Assembly (NCBI RefSeq): GCF_019048865.1
Contig: NZ_CP077604.1
Location: forward strand, 372,001 to 436,000
Source of the DNA: Aquihabitans sp. G128
Lineage (GTDB): Bacteria; Actinomycetota; Acidimicrobiia; Acidimicrobiales; Iamiaceae
Direction of reading: 5' to 3'
Length of the DNA: 64,000 bases
Below the pieces are notes generated by a model that had not been told where the DNA came from, searched no databases, and worked only from the letters and a program-made list of their open reading frames with translations. Position numbers and translations under genes: made by a program. This document shows, piece by piece, positions 9,166-18,341 of the stretch; the first letter of the stretch is position 1, and every line of letters begins with the position of its first letter.

Positions 9166-9201
9166 CGGAGCGAAACCCCCTGCTACGCAGGGGGTTTCGT
9201 C
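9123..9201 (+). repeat. attL: left copy of the 79-bp att core
   Basis: Positions 9123-9201 match 46100-46178 base for base. The copy begins in the tRNA-Gly anticodon stem-loop and runs through the tRNA 3' end and the terminator hairpin. The bases differ immediately outside both ends (C/T on the left, G/A on the right). This is the standard footprint of a tyrosine integrase that crosses over in the anticodon loop. Confidence 0.93.
9173..9201 (+). terminator. Rho-independent terminator of tRNA-Gly
   Basis: A perfect 11-bp stem (AAACCCCCTGC / GCAGGGGGTTT) closes on a TAC loop and is followed by a T-rich stretch (TCGTCGTTTT). It lies 7 nt after the tRNA and is part of the duplicated att core. 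Confidence 0.9.
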
Positions 9202-9643
9202 GTTTTCGGTCGCCGAGCAGGCCCGATAGGGCCCTGGCAGTCGGGGACCTAGGTAGACCGAGTTCGCCCAGGTTGCGCCGACTTGGACCACCCCGGTTAT
9301 GGAGCGCTTATGGGCGCGTGCACCGCCTGGTTGGATGGCCGTCCTGGGGCTGGGCGGCGAGGAGGCGCCCCACAGCTGCGCGTGGAGCCGGCAGCCGGCC
9401 GCTTCGACGCAGGGGAGGTTCGAGGTCATGCCCGTTCAAACCTACGGCTGAATCGGGCCGGCGGTCCAGCCGGATGCAGCAGAGGGTGCCGTTAGATCCA
9501 GGCACAAGGGCGTAGGCTTTCCCTGCTAGGTGGGGGAGCAACTTGGCTCAAGCTGGCGGGGGCGGGAAGGCAGCGATCGTTGCTGCGGGTGCTGTCGCCG
9601 ATCGCGGAGTCGACACGTTCTTCCTCGACCGTGAAGGAGCCCC
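9202..9643. other. Non-coding left arm of the island
   Basis: About 440 bp between the terminator and the first defence gene. I find no convincing gene. Such arms often hold integrase arm-binding sites, but I could not identify repeats. A TAGGCT hexamer near 9512 could be a -10 for the downstream operon. Confidence 0.4.
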
Positions 9644-11254
9644 ATGCGCATCGCTCGCCTCGTGTTCGTCAACCATCGGGTTATCCCAGACCTCGACTTC
9701 GAGGTGCGGAACCATCTGGCGCTCGTCGGGCCCAACGCATCGGGCAAGTCCACGCTCCTGCGGGCTCTCGACGTTGTCCTCGGAGGCACCTTCGGGCAGG
9801 TCCTGACCACCTTCACCGATTCGGAGTTCCGAGACCCTGACGAACCCCTTCGAGTCGAGGTTCACTTCGACTCCTTCGACGACAGCGACCGCTCGGCCTT
9901 CCCGGATGAGATCAACGTCAGCACCGTCGACGGAGTAGCCACCGAGTCTCTGGAGCTTTCGTGCGAAGTCTCGTACGAGGACGGCGAACCGAACCTGGTC
10001 AGGGTCTTCAAGAAGCCAGGAGACGATCGGCGGGTCAGGCCGGAGCACCTTGCTGCGGTCGGATGGGGGTTCCTGCCAGCCACCAGGTCCCCAGAGCGAG
10101 AGCTGGGGGCCGGGCGCAGAAGCGCTCTTCGGACCCTCGTCTCATCACTTGATCTTGGGGACCAGAAGGCCCAGCTGGTCGACCTGCTCGCAGAGGCAAA
10201 CGCGCTGATCGATGGCACCGAGACCGTTCTCGACCTTCGCGCCCGCCTTGCGGAGGGATTGACAGACCTCACGCCACGGCCCGTGGCCGCCGAGGATCTC
10301 TCCGTTGTGGTGGCCCCGGTGGCTGAGAACCCCTCGAGTCAGGCCGAGCTGCGGCTCCGAGATCACGCAGGTGAGCCGGCTCCCCTCCACCATCAGTCTG
10401 ATGGGCTTCGGGCGCTGTCGACGATCGTGGTCCAACGGCTCGCCCAGCCCGCCGCAATCCTCGCCATCGACGAGCCTGAGATCCATCTACACCCCAGAGG
10501 CCAGGCCCGACTCGGCGGATTGCTCGCCTCCGGCACAGGTCAGCGCCTAGTGGCCACACACTCGTCGGCAGTGCTGTCGTCCTTTCACCCAGCCGACGTC
10601 GTCGCCCTCGTCGACGACGGAATCCGCCAACTCCCGCCCGAAGCCGTCGCAGCGGCGCCGGCCTTCTTCGCCCAGTGGTGGGATGACGCAGCCTTGGAAC
10701 CTCTGACCGCGAAATCGGTAGTACTCGTCGAGGGACCGAGCGACCGAGTTCTGCTGAGATCTGTCGCCCGGCTCCTCGGCCATGATCTCGACCGAGTCGA
10801 CAGCTCAGTCGTCGTTGCGGGAGGAGCGACGAGCTTCAAGACACTCCTGCGGTTGTACGGGCCAAGGGGCTTCGATCTCGATCTGTTCGGCCTGGTCGAC
10901 CGCGAAGAGGCGAACATCGTCGCTACCGCCTTCGGCGTGAGCAACGACGACGAGGCGCTTCTCTCGGTGGGTTTCCAGGTAAGCGATCCCGACCTCGAGG
11001 GGGAGGCAGTGAGCGGTCTGGGGGTCGCTAGGCATGCGGAGTTGCTCTGCGCCTCGGGCCTCTACGACGAGCGACAGATCCTCGGCACCTTCAAGGTCGA
11101 CTCGGTTGCGGAAATCGAAGCCGACGCCTACACCGAGTGGTGTCGCCTCAAGAAGGTTGTTCACGCAGTAGCCCTCGAGAGGACCATGGTGCTGAACGAC
11201 GCCGAGCGTCTTGCTTCCCTCGTCAGTCTCGTTGCGCTGATCGTGGACTCTTGA
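9644..11254 (+). CDS. gajA: Gabija-type GajA: OLD-family ATPase with TOPRIM nuclease domain
   Basis: 536 residues, close to known GajA proteins (about 580). The N-terminal ABC-like ATPase has Walker A 'GPNASGKST' (29-37), a signature-like 'HHQSDGLRALSTI' and Walker B 'ILAIDEPEIHLHPRG' (about 272-287) followed by the switch 'ATHSSAV'. The TOPRIM domain has the metal-binding Glu in 'VLVEGPSDR' (about 361) and 'LVDREEA' (about 416), where a DxE replaces the more usual DxD. GajA is a sequence-specific DNA nickase restrained by nucleotides. An AAGGAG site 5 nt upstream sets the ATG. The helicase partner follows after 29 bp. Confidence 0.85.
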   Translation: MRIARLVFVNHRVIPDLDFEVRNHLALVGPNASGKSTLLRALDVVLGGTFGQVLTTFTDSEFRDPDEPLRVEVHFDSFDDSDRSAFPDEINVSTVDGVATESLELSCEVSYEDGEPNLVRVFKKPGDDRRVRPEHLAAVGWGFLPATRSPERELGAGRRSALRTLVSSLDLGDQKAQLVDLLAEANALIDGTETVLDLRARLAEGLTDLTPRPVAAEDLSVVVAPVAENPSSQAELRLRDHAGEPAPLHHQSDGLRALSTIVVQRLAQPAAILAIDEPEIHLHPRGQARLGGLLASGTGQRLVATHSSAVLSSFHPADVVALVDDGIRQLPPEAVAAAPAFFAQWWDDAALEPLTAKSVVLVEGPSDRVLLRSVARLLGHDLDRVDSSVVVAGGATSFKTLLRLYGPRGFDLDLFGLVDREEANIVATAFGVSNDDEALLSVGFQVSDPDLEGEAVSGLGVARHAELLCASGLYDERQILGTFKVDSVAEIEADAYTEWCRLKKVVHAVALERTMVLNDAERLASLVSLVALIVDS

Positions 11255-11283
11255 CTGGGCAGCACTGGTACCAGGAGGTGGGG

Positions 11284-12858
11284 GTGAGGGATGTCCTTCT
11301 CACGGCACCACCAGGATGCGGGAAGACCCACCACCTCGCGCACCTAGTCGAGAGCCTGCTTTCACGCGGTCTCGTCACTGCCCCGCAACAGGTTCTCGCC
11401 GTCACCTTCTCGACGAAGGCGCGATCCAACCTCCGCTCGCGCATCCACGAGATCACGAGCCGAAGCCAGCGCCGACGATGCTACGTAGCGAACTTCCACG
11501 GGATGAGCTACCGGCTCTACCGGGCCCACGGCGCGACTCTCGGCCTTGACCCATCAGCGCTGCTGCCGCAACCGGGTTGGCTCGCCCAGCATCGGGCCGC
11601 CGTTGCGAGGGAACACGGAGCAAACCGGTACGACCTGAAGGACAACATCGACGTCGCCAAGGCAGGTGCGTTCGACCAGGACGAGACCATGGACCGGCTG
11701 TTGCACTTCGCCGGCCAGGCCGGAGTCGCCTACGAGCGAGGGCTCCGGCTGGCGAACCGCCTCGACTACAGCGACGCAATCCGGCACGCCGTGCGCCTCC
11801 TCGAGGTCGAGGAGATCGCCAGGTTGTACCAGTCCCGGTTTCCAGTCGTGGTCGTAGATGAGTGCCAGGACCTGACCCGACTGCAGTTCGCCCTGGCAGA
11901 GCGGCTGAGCGGACAGGCGCTGATCCTTGCCGGCGACGAAGCACAAGGTATCTACGGGTTCGCGGGCGCAGACGCCGAGTGGACCTATGGCCGGATGCTC
12001 GAGAGGGCGCCTCTTGAAATCCGGTTGGACACGTCGTACCGCTCCTCTCCAGCGGTACTTCGGGTCGTGTCGGCAGTGGCGGCCGAGCTCGGCGGTCAGG
12101 AGCTCCAGTGCGCGGATCCCTCAGCCTGGCCCGGCTGCGGTTCTGCGCAGACGCTTCGCTTTCCCGACACCTGGGTGGAGGCCGATTGCATCCTTGAACT
12201 CGCCATCGCAGATGTTCGAGCCAACCCGCAGGCCAGCGTTGCGATCATGGCCAGAACCGGATGGCGACGCCGTGAGGTCGAGGAAGCGGCTCGGTCAGCA
12301 GGCCTTGCTTTCGAGCTCTGGGACTACCCCGTCCACAGGCCCCGGGTCGTGCAGCTCCTTCGAAAGCATCTCCAAACTGCGCTCCTCCGGCACGAATCGG
12401 ATCGTGAGCGACTAGATGAGCTGTTCCTTCTCTGCTTCGAAGAGTGCGGCCAAGACGACGTGGACACCGAGGACGACCTCAACCACGCCGTGGAGTCTCT
12501 AGAGGAACTCCTTGGCACGGCCCCGCTCGAGCAGATCGTCAACGAGATCCGCACATCCGCAGACGATGAGGTTCCGGTCTCGCCTGGCCTGCACTTCCTG
12601 AACGGGCACACCTGCAAAGGCCAGCAGTTCGACCACGTCTATGTGCTCGGCCTGGAGGAGGACGTCCTCCCCGACTACCGGTCCAGCCAGGACGCAGACA
12701 AGCTCACGGAGGAACTTGCGGTGCTCCACGTCATGGTGTCTCGAGCGCGCCAGTCGTTGACAGTGACCTGCACTCGGGATGTGAGGCGCTACGTAGACAG
12801 CCGATGGTTGCGCGCACCCTCCAGGTGGTTCGGTCTCATCGCTGAGATGTGCGACTGA
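11284..12858 (+). CDS. gajB: Gabija-type GajB: UvrD-like superfamily 1 helicase
   Basis: 524 residues (GajB is about 495). SF1 motifs appear in order: I 'APPGCGKT' right at the N-terminus, Ia 'VLAVTFSTKA', II 'VVVDECQDL', III 'ILAGDEAQGIYGF', IV/V 'GHTCKGQQFDHVYVLGL' and VI 'HVMVSRARQSL'. GajB senses DNA ends or nucleotides and activates GajA against phage. GTG 11284 is chosen because AGGAGG lies 5 nt upstream and the Walker A motif then starts about residue 10. The two genes sit at the left end of the island, a common place for defence cargo. Confidence 0.85.
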   Translation: MRDVLLTAPPGCGKTHHLAHLVESLLSRGLVTAPQQVLAVTFSTKARSNLRSRIHEITSRSQRRRCYVANFHGMSYRLYRAHGATLGLDPSALLPQPGWLAQHRAAVAREHGANRYDLKDNIDVAKAGAFDQDETMDRLLHFAGQAGVAYERGLRLANRLDYSDAIRHAVRLLEVEEIARLYQSRFPVVVVDECQDLTRLQFALAERLSGQALILAGDEAQGIYGFAGADAEWTYGRMLERAPLEIRLDTSYRSSPAVLRVVSAVAAELGGQELQCADPSAWPGCGSAQTLRFPDTWVEADCILELAIADVRANPQASVAIMARTGWRRREVEEAARSAGLAFELWDYPVHRPRVVQLLRKHLQTALLRHESDRERLDELFLLCFEECGQDDVDTEDDLNHAVESLEELLGTAPLEQIVNEIRTSADDEVPVSPGLHFLNGHTCKGQQFDHVYVLGLEEDVLPDYRSSQDADKLTEELAVLHVMVSRARQSLTVTCTRDVRRYVDSRWLRAPSRWFGLIAEMCD

Positions 12859-12882
12859 CCCACCTGACGTCAGTCCAGCTCC

Positions 12883-13791
12883 TCAGGGAAGAACGGTGAC
12901 GATGGCCTCAGCAGCCTCGGTCAGGAGCAGGATGCCAGCAACGTCGTCAACCTGTCCGTGCAGATCGAAACAGACCCTGGTCACAACGAGCGAGAGGTCG
13001 GCGGTCCTGCCGAGCCGTGTCGCCGACTTGGTCCCTGCTGGCGTCAGATCGCCGACGATCTCTCCGCTGGCGGTGCGAACCGTCCAGCGCTTCAGGCCGG
13101 GCGTCACGTCGAGACGCTGGCCGAGCTCGACCGTCTGGATCGTCGCCCGAGACACCGTCTTCCGGTGCAGACCGCGCATGGCCGCTGCACCCGCACGGGA
13201 GTAGAGGGCGGTCTCTGCTTCGTGGTCGAGGACGAACTCGTCGGTCCGTAGGCCGCTGTCGCTCGTCGTGGATCGGAACCGGAACGGTGATCCGGCAGGC
13301 CCCTTGCGAGCCTCCGCGATGCTTGCGTAGCCGTGTTCGGGGCCGAGGAAGTGCTCGTTCACCTCCTCGATCACCTCGGCGCAGTACGCAGCCATGGAAG
13401 CCTCGTCGTCGCGGTGGATCGCAGCGCTGCTGATGGCGGCAAGGTCGAGGGCCGAGCAATCGCCTGGGCCGGCCAAGCCGAGGTGGTAGTGGCCGTTGCT
13501 TCCTGCGGTCTTCGGGTAGAGCCTGCTCCACGCCGTGGGGGTGCGCCCCGAGATGTAGCGAGCGGCTGCGACGGACACGCACCCGAACAACTCGCTGGCC
13601 TCTTCGGCTTCGAGGGTGGCGTCTGCGGCCGCAGCCACCAGGAGGCGGTCAAGGTCTGCGGGCGTGGGATCCTCGGCGAGTTCGATGCCGTACCGGGCGA
13701 AGTAGGTCGAGGCCGCCTTGAACTCGCCGGACACAACAGCAAGGTCTTCCCGAGTGATCGGCGCGATTCGGAACTCAGACGTGCTGGCCAT
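12883..13791 (-). CDS. Hypothetical protein convergent to the Gabija-like pair
   Basis: About 302 residues (from ATG 13791; ATG 13803 is equally possible). It ends 24 bp from gajB on the opposite strand. Codon use and an even amino-acid mix make it a credible gene, but no family is recognised. Features include an alpha-helical N-terminal half, a central 'FLGPEHGYASIAEARKG' segment and a beta-rich C-terminus ('LSLVVTRVCFDLHGQVDDV'). A TGCGAT hexamer about 10 nt before ATG 13791 could be a leaderless -10. Any defence link is only positional. Confidence 0.6.
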   Translation of the reverse strand: MASTSEFRIAPITREDLAVVSGEFKAASTYFARYGIELAEDPTPADLDRLLVAAAADATLEAEEASELFGCVSVAAARYISGRTPTAWSRLYPKTAGSNGHYHLGLAGPGDCSALDLAAISSAAIHRDDEASMAAYCAEVIEEVNEHFLGPEHGYASIAEARKGPAGSPFRFRSTTSDSGLRTDEFVLDHEAETALYSRAGAAAMRGLHRKTVSRATIQTVELGQRLDVTPGLKRWTVRTASGEIVGDLTPAGTKSATRLGRTADLSLVVTRVCFDLHGQVDDVAGILLLTEAAEAIVTVLP

Positions 13792-13803
13792 GGGCGGCAC
13801 CAT

Positions 13804-14308
13804 CGCACTGTGCTCGGCAGCACATCCAGACCTAGAACTCCTAGGCCGTGACGGTCCAGAACGGGCATCTCAGATCGCTTCCGGACCTGCCCGGTTGCTT
13901 CGACCGACCCTTGTTCGTTAGGTCATGGGTCCTCGACCCTCTCTGGCGCAACGGACATGTCTCCTCGGGGCAGAGCGTCGAGTCTCCCAGCTCGGTCCTG
14001 GACCGCCCAGAGGGGTGTTTGCGCTGATAATGCGTCCGGTCTGTCCGGAGCCACTGGCACCTTGGACACACCGGGGTTGCTACGAGTGGGTTCCGTCCGG
14101 AACGGGTCCACTTGACGTTCGATCAGAGGCAGGGCCCTCGGCTCAGTCAGACCTGCGAAGAGAAAGCGCGATGCCTCGGACAGATTCCGGACGGCTCCAT
14201 CTGCGGCATCTCAGCCTCATGGCCAACCGCGATCGAGTAGCCCATGGCTTGCCAAGGGGTCTCGGTATCGCTGCGGCTGGCGCCGGAGCGGGCGCTCTCG
14301 ACCGACAC
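13804..14308. other. Region without a convincing gene
   Basis: About 500 bp between two minus-strand genes. Open frames exist on both strands but give low-complexity, motif-free translations. I see no tRNA, terminator or repeat of note. Confidence 0.4.
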
Positions 14309-14776
14309 CTACTCCGGTTCGCTCAGTTCCCGTTCAACCTCGCAGTGCAGAGCGCCGCAGGGCATCGGCGGGTGCCCGGATCCGAGACGTGGCACCTGCC
14401 AGAGGTCCTGGGCGGCGAGGGTGACGGCGAGGAGGTCCTCCAGGTCGCTGACCTCGACCGAGCAGGCCATGACCAGAGGCATCGACCGCGAGTCCGAGTC
14501 CCGGGTGCTCCCGTGGGTGACGAGTCCGCAAGGCGTGGCTACCTCCACCTCACCGAGGAGAACTTCAAGGCCGTCGCCGGCGATGTAGGCAGCGTCGTTG
14601 GTGGGAAAGCGGCACTGCCAGCCACCGGCCCAGTGGAGGATCCGGAATGTCTGCCCAGCCGTGAGGAACACGATTGGCGTCGTCGAAGTCAGGACTTCCG
14701 GGCGGAGATCTCGCCACTCGTCTCCGAGCCTCCAGAGCACCGAGATCGACCTGTTGGTGTTCGTTTGAACGGTCAT
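14309..14776 (-). CDS. Hypothetical protein
   Basis: 155 residues with an ordered, mixed composition: 'ISVLWRLGDEWRDLRPEVL', a Trp-containing 'FRILHWAGGWQCRFP' core and an acidic middle 'GLEVLLGEVEVATPCG'. No family is recognised. It is divergent from the downstream response regulator with about 220 bp between, which could hold promoters for both. Confidence 0.5.
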   Translation of the reverse strand: MTVQTNTNRSISVLWRLGDEWRDLRPEVLTSTTPIVFLTAGQTFRILHWAGGWQCRFPTNDAAYIAGDGLEVLLGEVEVATPCGLVTHGSTRDSDSRSMPLVMACSVEVSDLEDLLAVTLAAQDLWQVPRLGSGHPPMPCGALHCEVERELSEPE

Positions 14777-14995
14777 GCGTGCATCATCACCAGGGGGTCT
14801 GACAGCGGCGGTTCCCGGATGACGCGCTCACGGGCGACCGAGGTTTCACGTTGCGACACCGAGCGAACAGAAGTCGGACGTCCGCGACCCACCAGGGCCC
14901 GCCGTCCACGCGTCGAACTCCTCCGGTCGATCTGACGGCACCCCCGCTCGTCAGCCTTGCTGCCTGAACACGTGGCATAGCGGCGATGATGAGGC

Positions 14996-15673
14996 ATGCG
15001 CGTGCTAGTCGTCGAGGACGAGGAACGGCTGGCCCAGTCGCTGAAGCGAGGGCTCGAGGCGGACGGGTTTGCCGTCGATGTCTGCGCCGACGGCGCCAAT
15101 GGCCTGTGGATGGCCCTCGAGCACCCCTACGACGCCATGGTCCTTGACATCATGCTCCCCGGGCTCAACGGCTTCGAGGTGTGCGCCAAACTGCGCCGGG
15201 CCGAGGTCTGGACACCGATCTTGATGCTCACGGCGAAGGACGGCGAGCTCGACGAGGTCGAAGCGCTCGACACCGGCGCCGATGACTACCTGACCAAGCC
15301 CTTCGCGCAGACAGTGCTGGTTGCTCGGCTTCGGGCGCTGCTCCGCCGAGGGTCCCACCCCCGACCGGCCCAGCTCGAGGCCGGGGACCTCTGGCTCGAT
15401 CCTGGCGCCCGTCGCGCCGGGCGCGGGGCAACGGAGGTCGAGCTCACAACCCGGGAGCTCTCGGTGTTGGAGTACCTGATGCGCAACCGCGGCCAAGCCG
15501 TCTCCAAGCGCGACGTTCTCGATCACGTCTGGGATGAGCACTTCGAAGGCGAGCCCAACATCGTGGAGGTCTACATCCACTACCTGCGACGGAAGATCGA
15601 TGCGCCGTTCGGTCGGCAGGCGATCCAGACGGTTCGTGGCGCCGGCTACCGAATCGACGAGCTCGGTGGCTGA
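14996..15673 (+). CDS. OmpR/PhoB-family response regulator
   Basis: 225 residues. The receiver domain (1-115) has acidic 'VEDEE', the phosphoacceptor Asp in 'VLDIMLPG' (51) and the Lys of 'YLTKPF'. The winged-helix DNA-binding domain (130-222) has 'ELSVLEYLMRNRGQAVSKRDVLDHVW' and ends 'RGAGYRI'. It overlaps the histidine kinase start, so the two form one operon. The neighbouring iron-permease and DedA genes on the other strand are possible targets, but this is inference. Confidence 0.93.
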   Translation: MRVLVVEDEERLAQSLKRGLEADGFAVDVCADGANGLWMALEHPYDAMVLDIMLPGLNGFEVCAKLRRAEVWTPILMLTAKDGELDEVEALDTGADDYLTKPFAQTVLVARLRALLRRGSHPRPAQLEAGDLWLDPGARRAGRGATEVELTTRELSVLEYLMRNRGQAVSKRDVLDHVWDEHFEGEPNIVEVYIHYLRRKIDAPFGRQAIQTVRGAGYRIDELGG

Positions 15674-17084
15674 GCCTGGCGTCGCTTCGCTCGAACGAGA
15701 ACGCGCGCACCGGCTCGTCCGAGCGGCGACCCGTCGCCTGCAGAGGATCCGGTTCCGATCCATCCGGGTCCGCACCACCTTGCTCGCCACCGTGGTGCTC
15801 GGTGCAACGCTGCTCCTCGGCGCAGCCGGCCTCCTCGCCGTGCTCGACCAACGCTTGACCGACAACGTCGAACGGTCGGCGCGCCTCCGAGCCGGCGACG
15901 TCGCGGCGCTGATCGAGGCGGGCGCACCGCTCGATCGCTTGGCCGCCGATGACGTCGACGAGTCGCTGCTCCAGGTCCTCGATCCGACCGGGACAGTGGT
16001 GGCTTCCAGCAGCAACGTCGACGGTCAGCCGCCGGTCCTCGACCTTCCCGTGGGCTCCACCCGGACGGTCGCAGGACTGGCGTTGAGCCCGGAGCAGCGC
16101 TTCGTCGTCGTCTCGGAACCCGCGACCGTTGCTCAGGGCCGCTATGTCGTGCTGGCGGCCCGGTCTGTCGATCCTGCAGAGGACTCCGTGGAAGCGGTTC
16201 GCAACCTGCTCTTCGTGGCCATCCCTCTCCTCGTTGCTGCGGTCGCATCGACGACCTGGTTCGTGACCGGCCGAGCGCTCCGGCCCGTCGAAGCCATCCG
16301 AGCCGAAGCCGAGGCCATCGGGGCCACTGCGGCCGGTCGTCGGGTCCCGGAACCCGCCAGCGGGGACGAGGTCGCCCTGCTGGCGCGCACGCTCAACGAC
16401 ATGCTCGACCGCCTCGAGCAGGCCAGCGACCGACAGCGCCGGTTCGTCTCCGACGCCAGCCACGAACTGCGCAGCCCCATCGCGACGATTCGGAACCTGG
16501 TCGAGGTGGCCCGGTCCGACCCGGAAGGGCTCGACGTCGATGTCTTGACCGCCGGGGTGCTCGCCGAGGACCTCCGCCTCCAGCACCTAGTCGATGACCT
16601 CCTGCTCCTGGCCCGCCTGGACGAGGGCCGCCGAGAGCCCGCAACCGCCGTGGACCTCGACGACCTCGTGTTCGAGGAAGCCCGACGCACCCGAGCGGCA
16701 ACACCCATCGAGTTCGACCTGACCAACGTGTCGGGAGGTCAGGTCCTCGGCAACCCCAAGGAGCTGCAGGCCGTGGTCCGCAACCTGATCGACAACGCCG
16801 CCCGCCACGCCAGGTCGAAGGTGGTCGTCACGCTCCTCCGCAGAGCCGGACGAGTCATCCTGACCGTCGACGACGACGGCGACGGGATCGCTCCGCAAGA
16901 TCGCGATGCGGTGTTCGAGCGCTTCGCCCGGCTCGACACCTCGCGGGCGCGTGACCAGGGCGGTCACGGGCTCGGCCTGGCCATCGTCCGAGACGTGGTC
17001 ATGGCCCATGGCGGCACCGTCGCAGCCGGTGGGTCGGACCTGGGCGGGGCGACCTTCGTGGTCGACCTGCCGGCGCACACCTGA
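15666..17084 (+). CDS. Sensor histidine kinase, partner of the upstream regulator
   Basis: 472 residues from GTG 15666, overlapping the regulator stop by 8 nt. Order: first TM segment ('LLATVVLGATLLLGAAGLLAVL', about 35-58), a ~120-residue periplasmic sensor, second TM ('NLLFVAIPLLVAAVAS'), HAMP, HisKA with H-box 'FVSDASHELRSPI', and HATPase boxes N 'NLIDNAARHA', G1 'DDDGDGI' and G2 'GHGLGLAI'. Typical OmpR-class partner. The signal is unknown. Confidence 0.92.
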   Translation: MAEPGVASLERERAHRLVRAATRRLQRIRFRSIRVRTTLLATVVLGATLLLGAAGLLAVLDQRLTDNVERSARLRAGDVAALIEAGAPLDRLAADDVDESLLQVLDPTGTVVASSSNVDGQPPVLDLPVGSTRTVAGLALSPEQRFVVVSEPATVAQGRYVVLAARSVDPAEDSVEAVRNLLFVAIPLLVAAVASTTWFVTGRALRPVEAIRAEAEAIGATAAGRRVPEPASGDEVALLARTLNDMLDRLEQASDRQRRFVSDASHELRSPIATIRNLVEVARSDPEGLDVDVLTAGVLAEDLRLQHLVDDLLLLARLDEGRREPATAVDLDDLVFEEARRTRAATPIEFDLTNVSGGQVLGNPKELQAVVRNLIDNAARHARSKVVVTLLRRAGRVILTVDDDGDGIAPQDRDAVFERFARLDTSRARDQGGHGLGLAIVRDVVMAHGGTVAAGGSDLGGATFVVDLPAHT

Positions 17085-17102
17085 GCGGCCTGCTGCTCGG
17101 TC

Positions 17103-17486
17103 CTAGGTGTCGGTCACCTTGAACGGGGCTCGGATCCCCTTGCCGACCATCCCGGGCTTGCACATCGTCGTGTACGTGCCCTTCTCGGCTTGGACGGTGA
17201 GGCTGCGGGTGACGCCCGGACCGATGTTCTCGACCTCTCCAACGACATCGGCGCCATCCGAGCCGAGGAGGTAGAACTCGGTCGGCTTCGCGCCATCGTT
17301 GGTCACGGAGAAGACCAGGCTGCCGCTCGCAGCCGTGGTTGCGGAGAGCGTGCAGGCGTCGTCGGTGCTGGAGACCTTGACCTTTGCGCCGGTACCGTCG
17401 GCGGAGCCTGAGGGGTTGTCGGTGCAGCCCGATGCGAGGCAGAGCACGATTGCGGCGCCGACGAGCGCGGCGGTGCGGTGGGGCAT
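17103..17486 (-). CDS. Cupredoxin-like lipoprotein (EfeO N-terminal-type domain)
   Basis: 127 residues. A lipobox signal peptide ('ALVGAAIVLCLASGC') anchors it in the membrane after Cys 21. The mature part is a single cupredoxin-like domain ('LSATTAASGSLVFSVTNDG', 'YTTMCKPGMVGKG'), as found alone or before the M75 domain of EfeO. It starts 3 nt after the EfeU stop, so the two are cotranscribed. A role in periplasmic iron or copper handling for EfeU is likely. EfeB and a full EfeO are absent. Confidence 0.8.
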   Translation of the reverse strand: MPHRTAALVGAAIVLCLASGCTDNPSGSADGTGAKVKVSSTDDACTLSATTAASGSLVFSVTNDGAKPTEFYLLGSDGADVVGEVENIGPGVTRSLTVQAEKGTYTTMCKPGMVGKGIRAPFKVTDT

Positions 17487-17489
17487 TGT

Positions 17490-18341
17490 TCAGGATCCTC
17501 CGTGGAGCTGTGGTGCGGGCGTGGGGGCCGGAGCAGGGCTGGGCCGCCGCACGCTGCTGATGAAGAGGCTGAGCACGGGCACCACGTACAGGGTCCAGAC
17601 GAGCGCCTGGAGCCACGTGGTGGCGGGGGTGAAGTTGATGGTTCCTCGGAGCACGGTGGCGTACCAGCTCGACGGTGGGATCTGTGCGGAGAAGTCGAAG
17701 GCGAGCGAGTTGACGCCGGGGAGCACGCCGCCCTCTTGGAGGTCGTGAATGCCGTAGGCCAGGACCCCGGCCGCTACCAGGACCAGGAAGCCACCGGTCC
17801 AGGTGAAGAACTTGCCCAGGTCGAGCTTGACTGCGCCGCGGTAGATCAGGACCCCGAGCACGACGGCCGAGCCCAGCCCGAGCAGCGCCCCCAGGAGCGG
17901 CTGCGATGTGGACCCGGTTGCCTGCGCCGCAGCCCAGAGGAACAGCGCTGTCTCGAGCCCTTCTCGGCCGACGGCCAGCATCGCCACCAGTACGAGCGCG
18001 CCCGCTCCTGCTCCGGCGGCGAGGTCGAGGCGAGCCTCGAGCTCACCCTTGAGCGACCGAGCAGTGCGGCTCATCCAGAAGATCATCCAGGTCACGAAGG
18101 CCACGGCGATGATCGACAGGGTCCCGCCGATGATCTCCTGGGCCTCGAACGACAGGCCTTTGGGCCCGTAGGTCAGCAGGGCACCGAAGGCCACCGAGAT
18201 CGAGACGGCGATGGCGACACCGACCCAGATCCGTGGCAGCAGGTCGCGGCGCTCGGTCTTGACCAGGTAGGCGACGAGGATGCACACCACGAGGGCGGCT
18301 TCGAGGCCTTCGCGGAGGCCGATGAGGTAGTTGGCGAGCAT
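17490..18341 (-). CDS. efeU: FTR1/EfeU-family iron permease
   Basis: 283 residues, about seven TM segments. Both iron-binding REGLE motifs are present: 'GLREGLEAALVV' at the N-terminus and 'VGREGLETALFL' around residue 135. The start 'MLANYLIGLREGLEAAL' (18341) puts the first motif in TM1 as in the family; longer readings add a hydrophilic leader that does not belong. EfeU imports iron across the cytoplasmic membrane, normally with EfeO and EfeB. Here only a cupredoxin lipoprotein accompanies it. Confidence 0.9.
   Translation of the reverse strand: MLANYLIGLREGLEAALVVCILVAYLVKTERRDLLPRIWVGVAIAVSISVAFGALLTYGPKGLSFEAQEIIGGTLSIIAVAFVTWMIFWMSRTARSLKGELEARLDLAAGAGAGALVLVAMLAVGREGLETALFLWAAAQATGSTSQPLLGALLGLGSAVVLGVLIYRGAVKLDLGKFFTWTGGFLVLVAAGVLAYGIHDLQEGGVLPGVNSLAFDFSAQIPPSSWYATVLRGTINFTPATTWLQALVWTLYVVPVLSLFISSVRRPSPAPAPTPAPQLHGGS

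Noticed and set aside
6958-9429. 823-codon open frame on the minus strand
   Set aside because: It runs antisense to DUF4202, the zinc-ribbon gene and tRNA-Gly; low-complexity Gly/Arg translation.
13841-14935. Possible genes on both strands between the Gabija region and the response regulator
   Set aside because: Except for 14309-14776 minus, the translations are uneven, Arg/Pro/Ser-rich and lack start signals.
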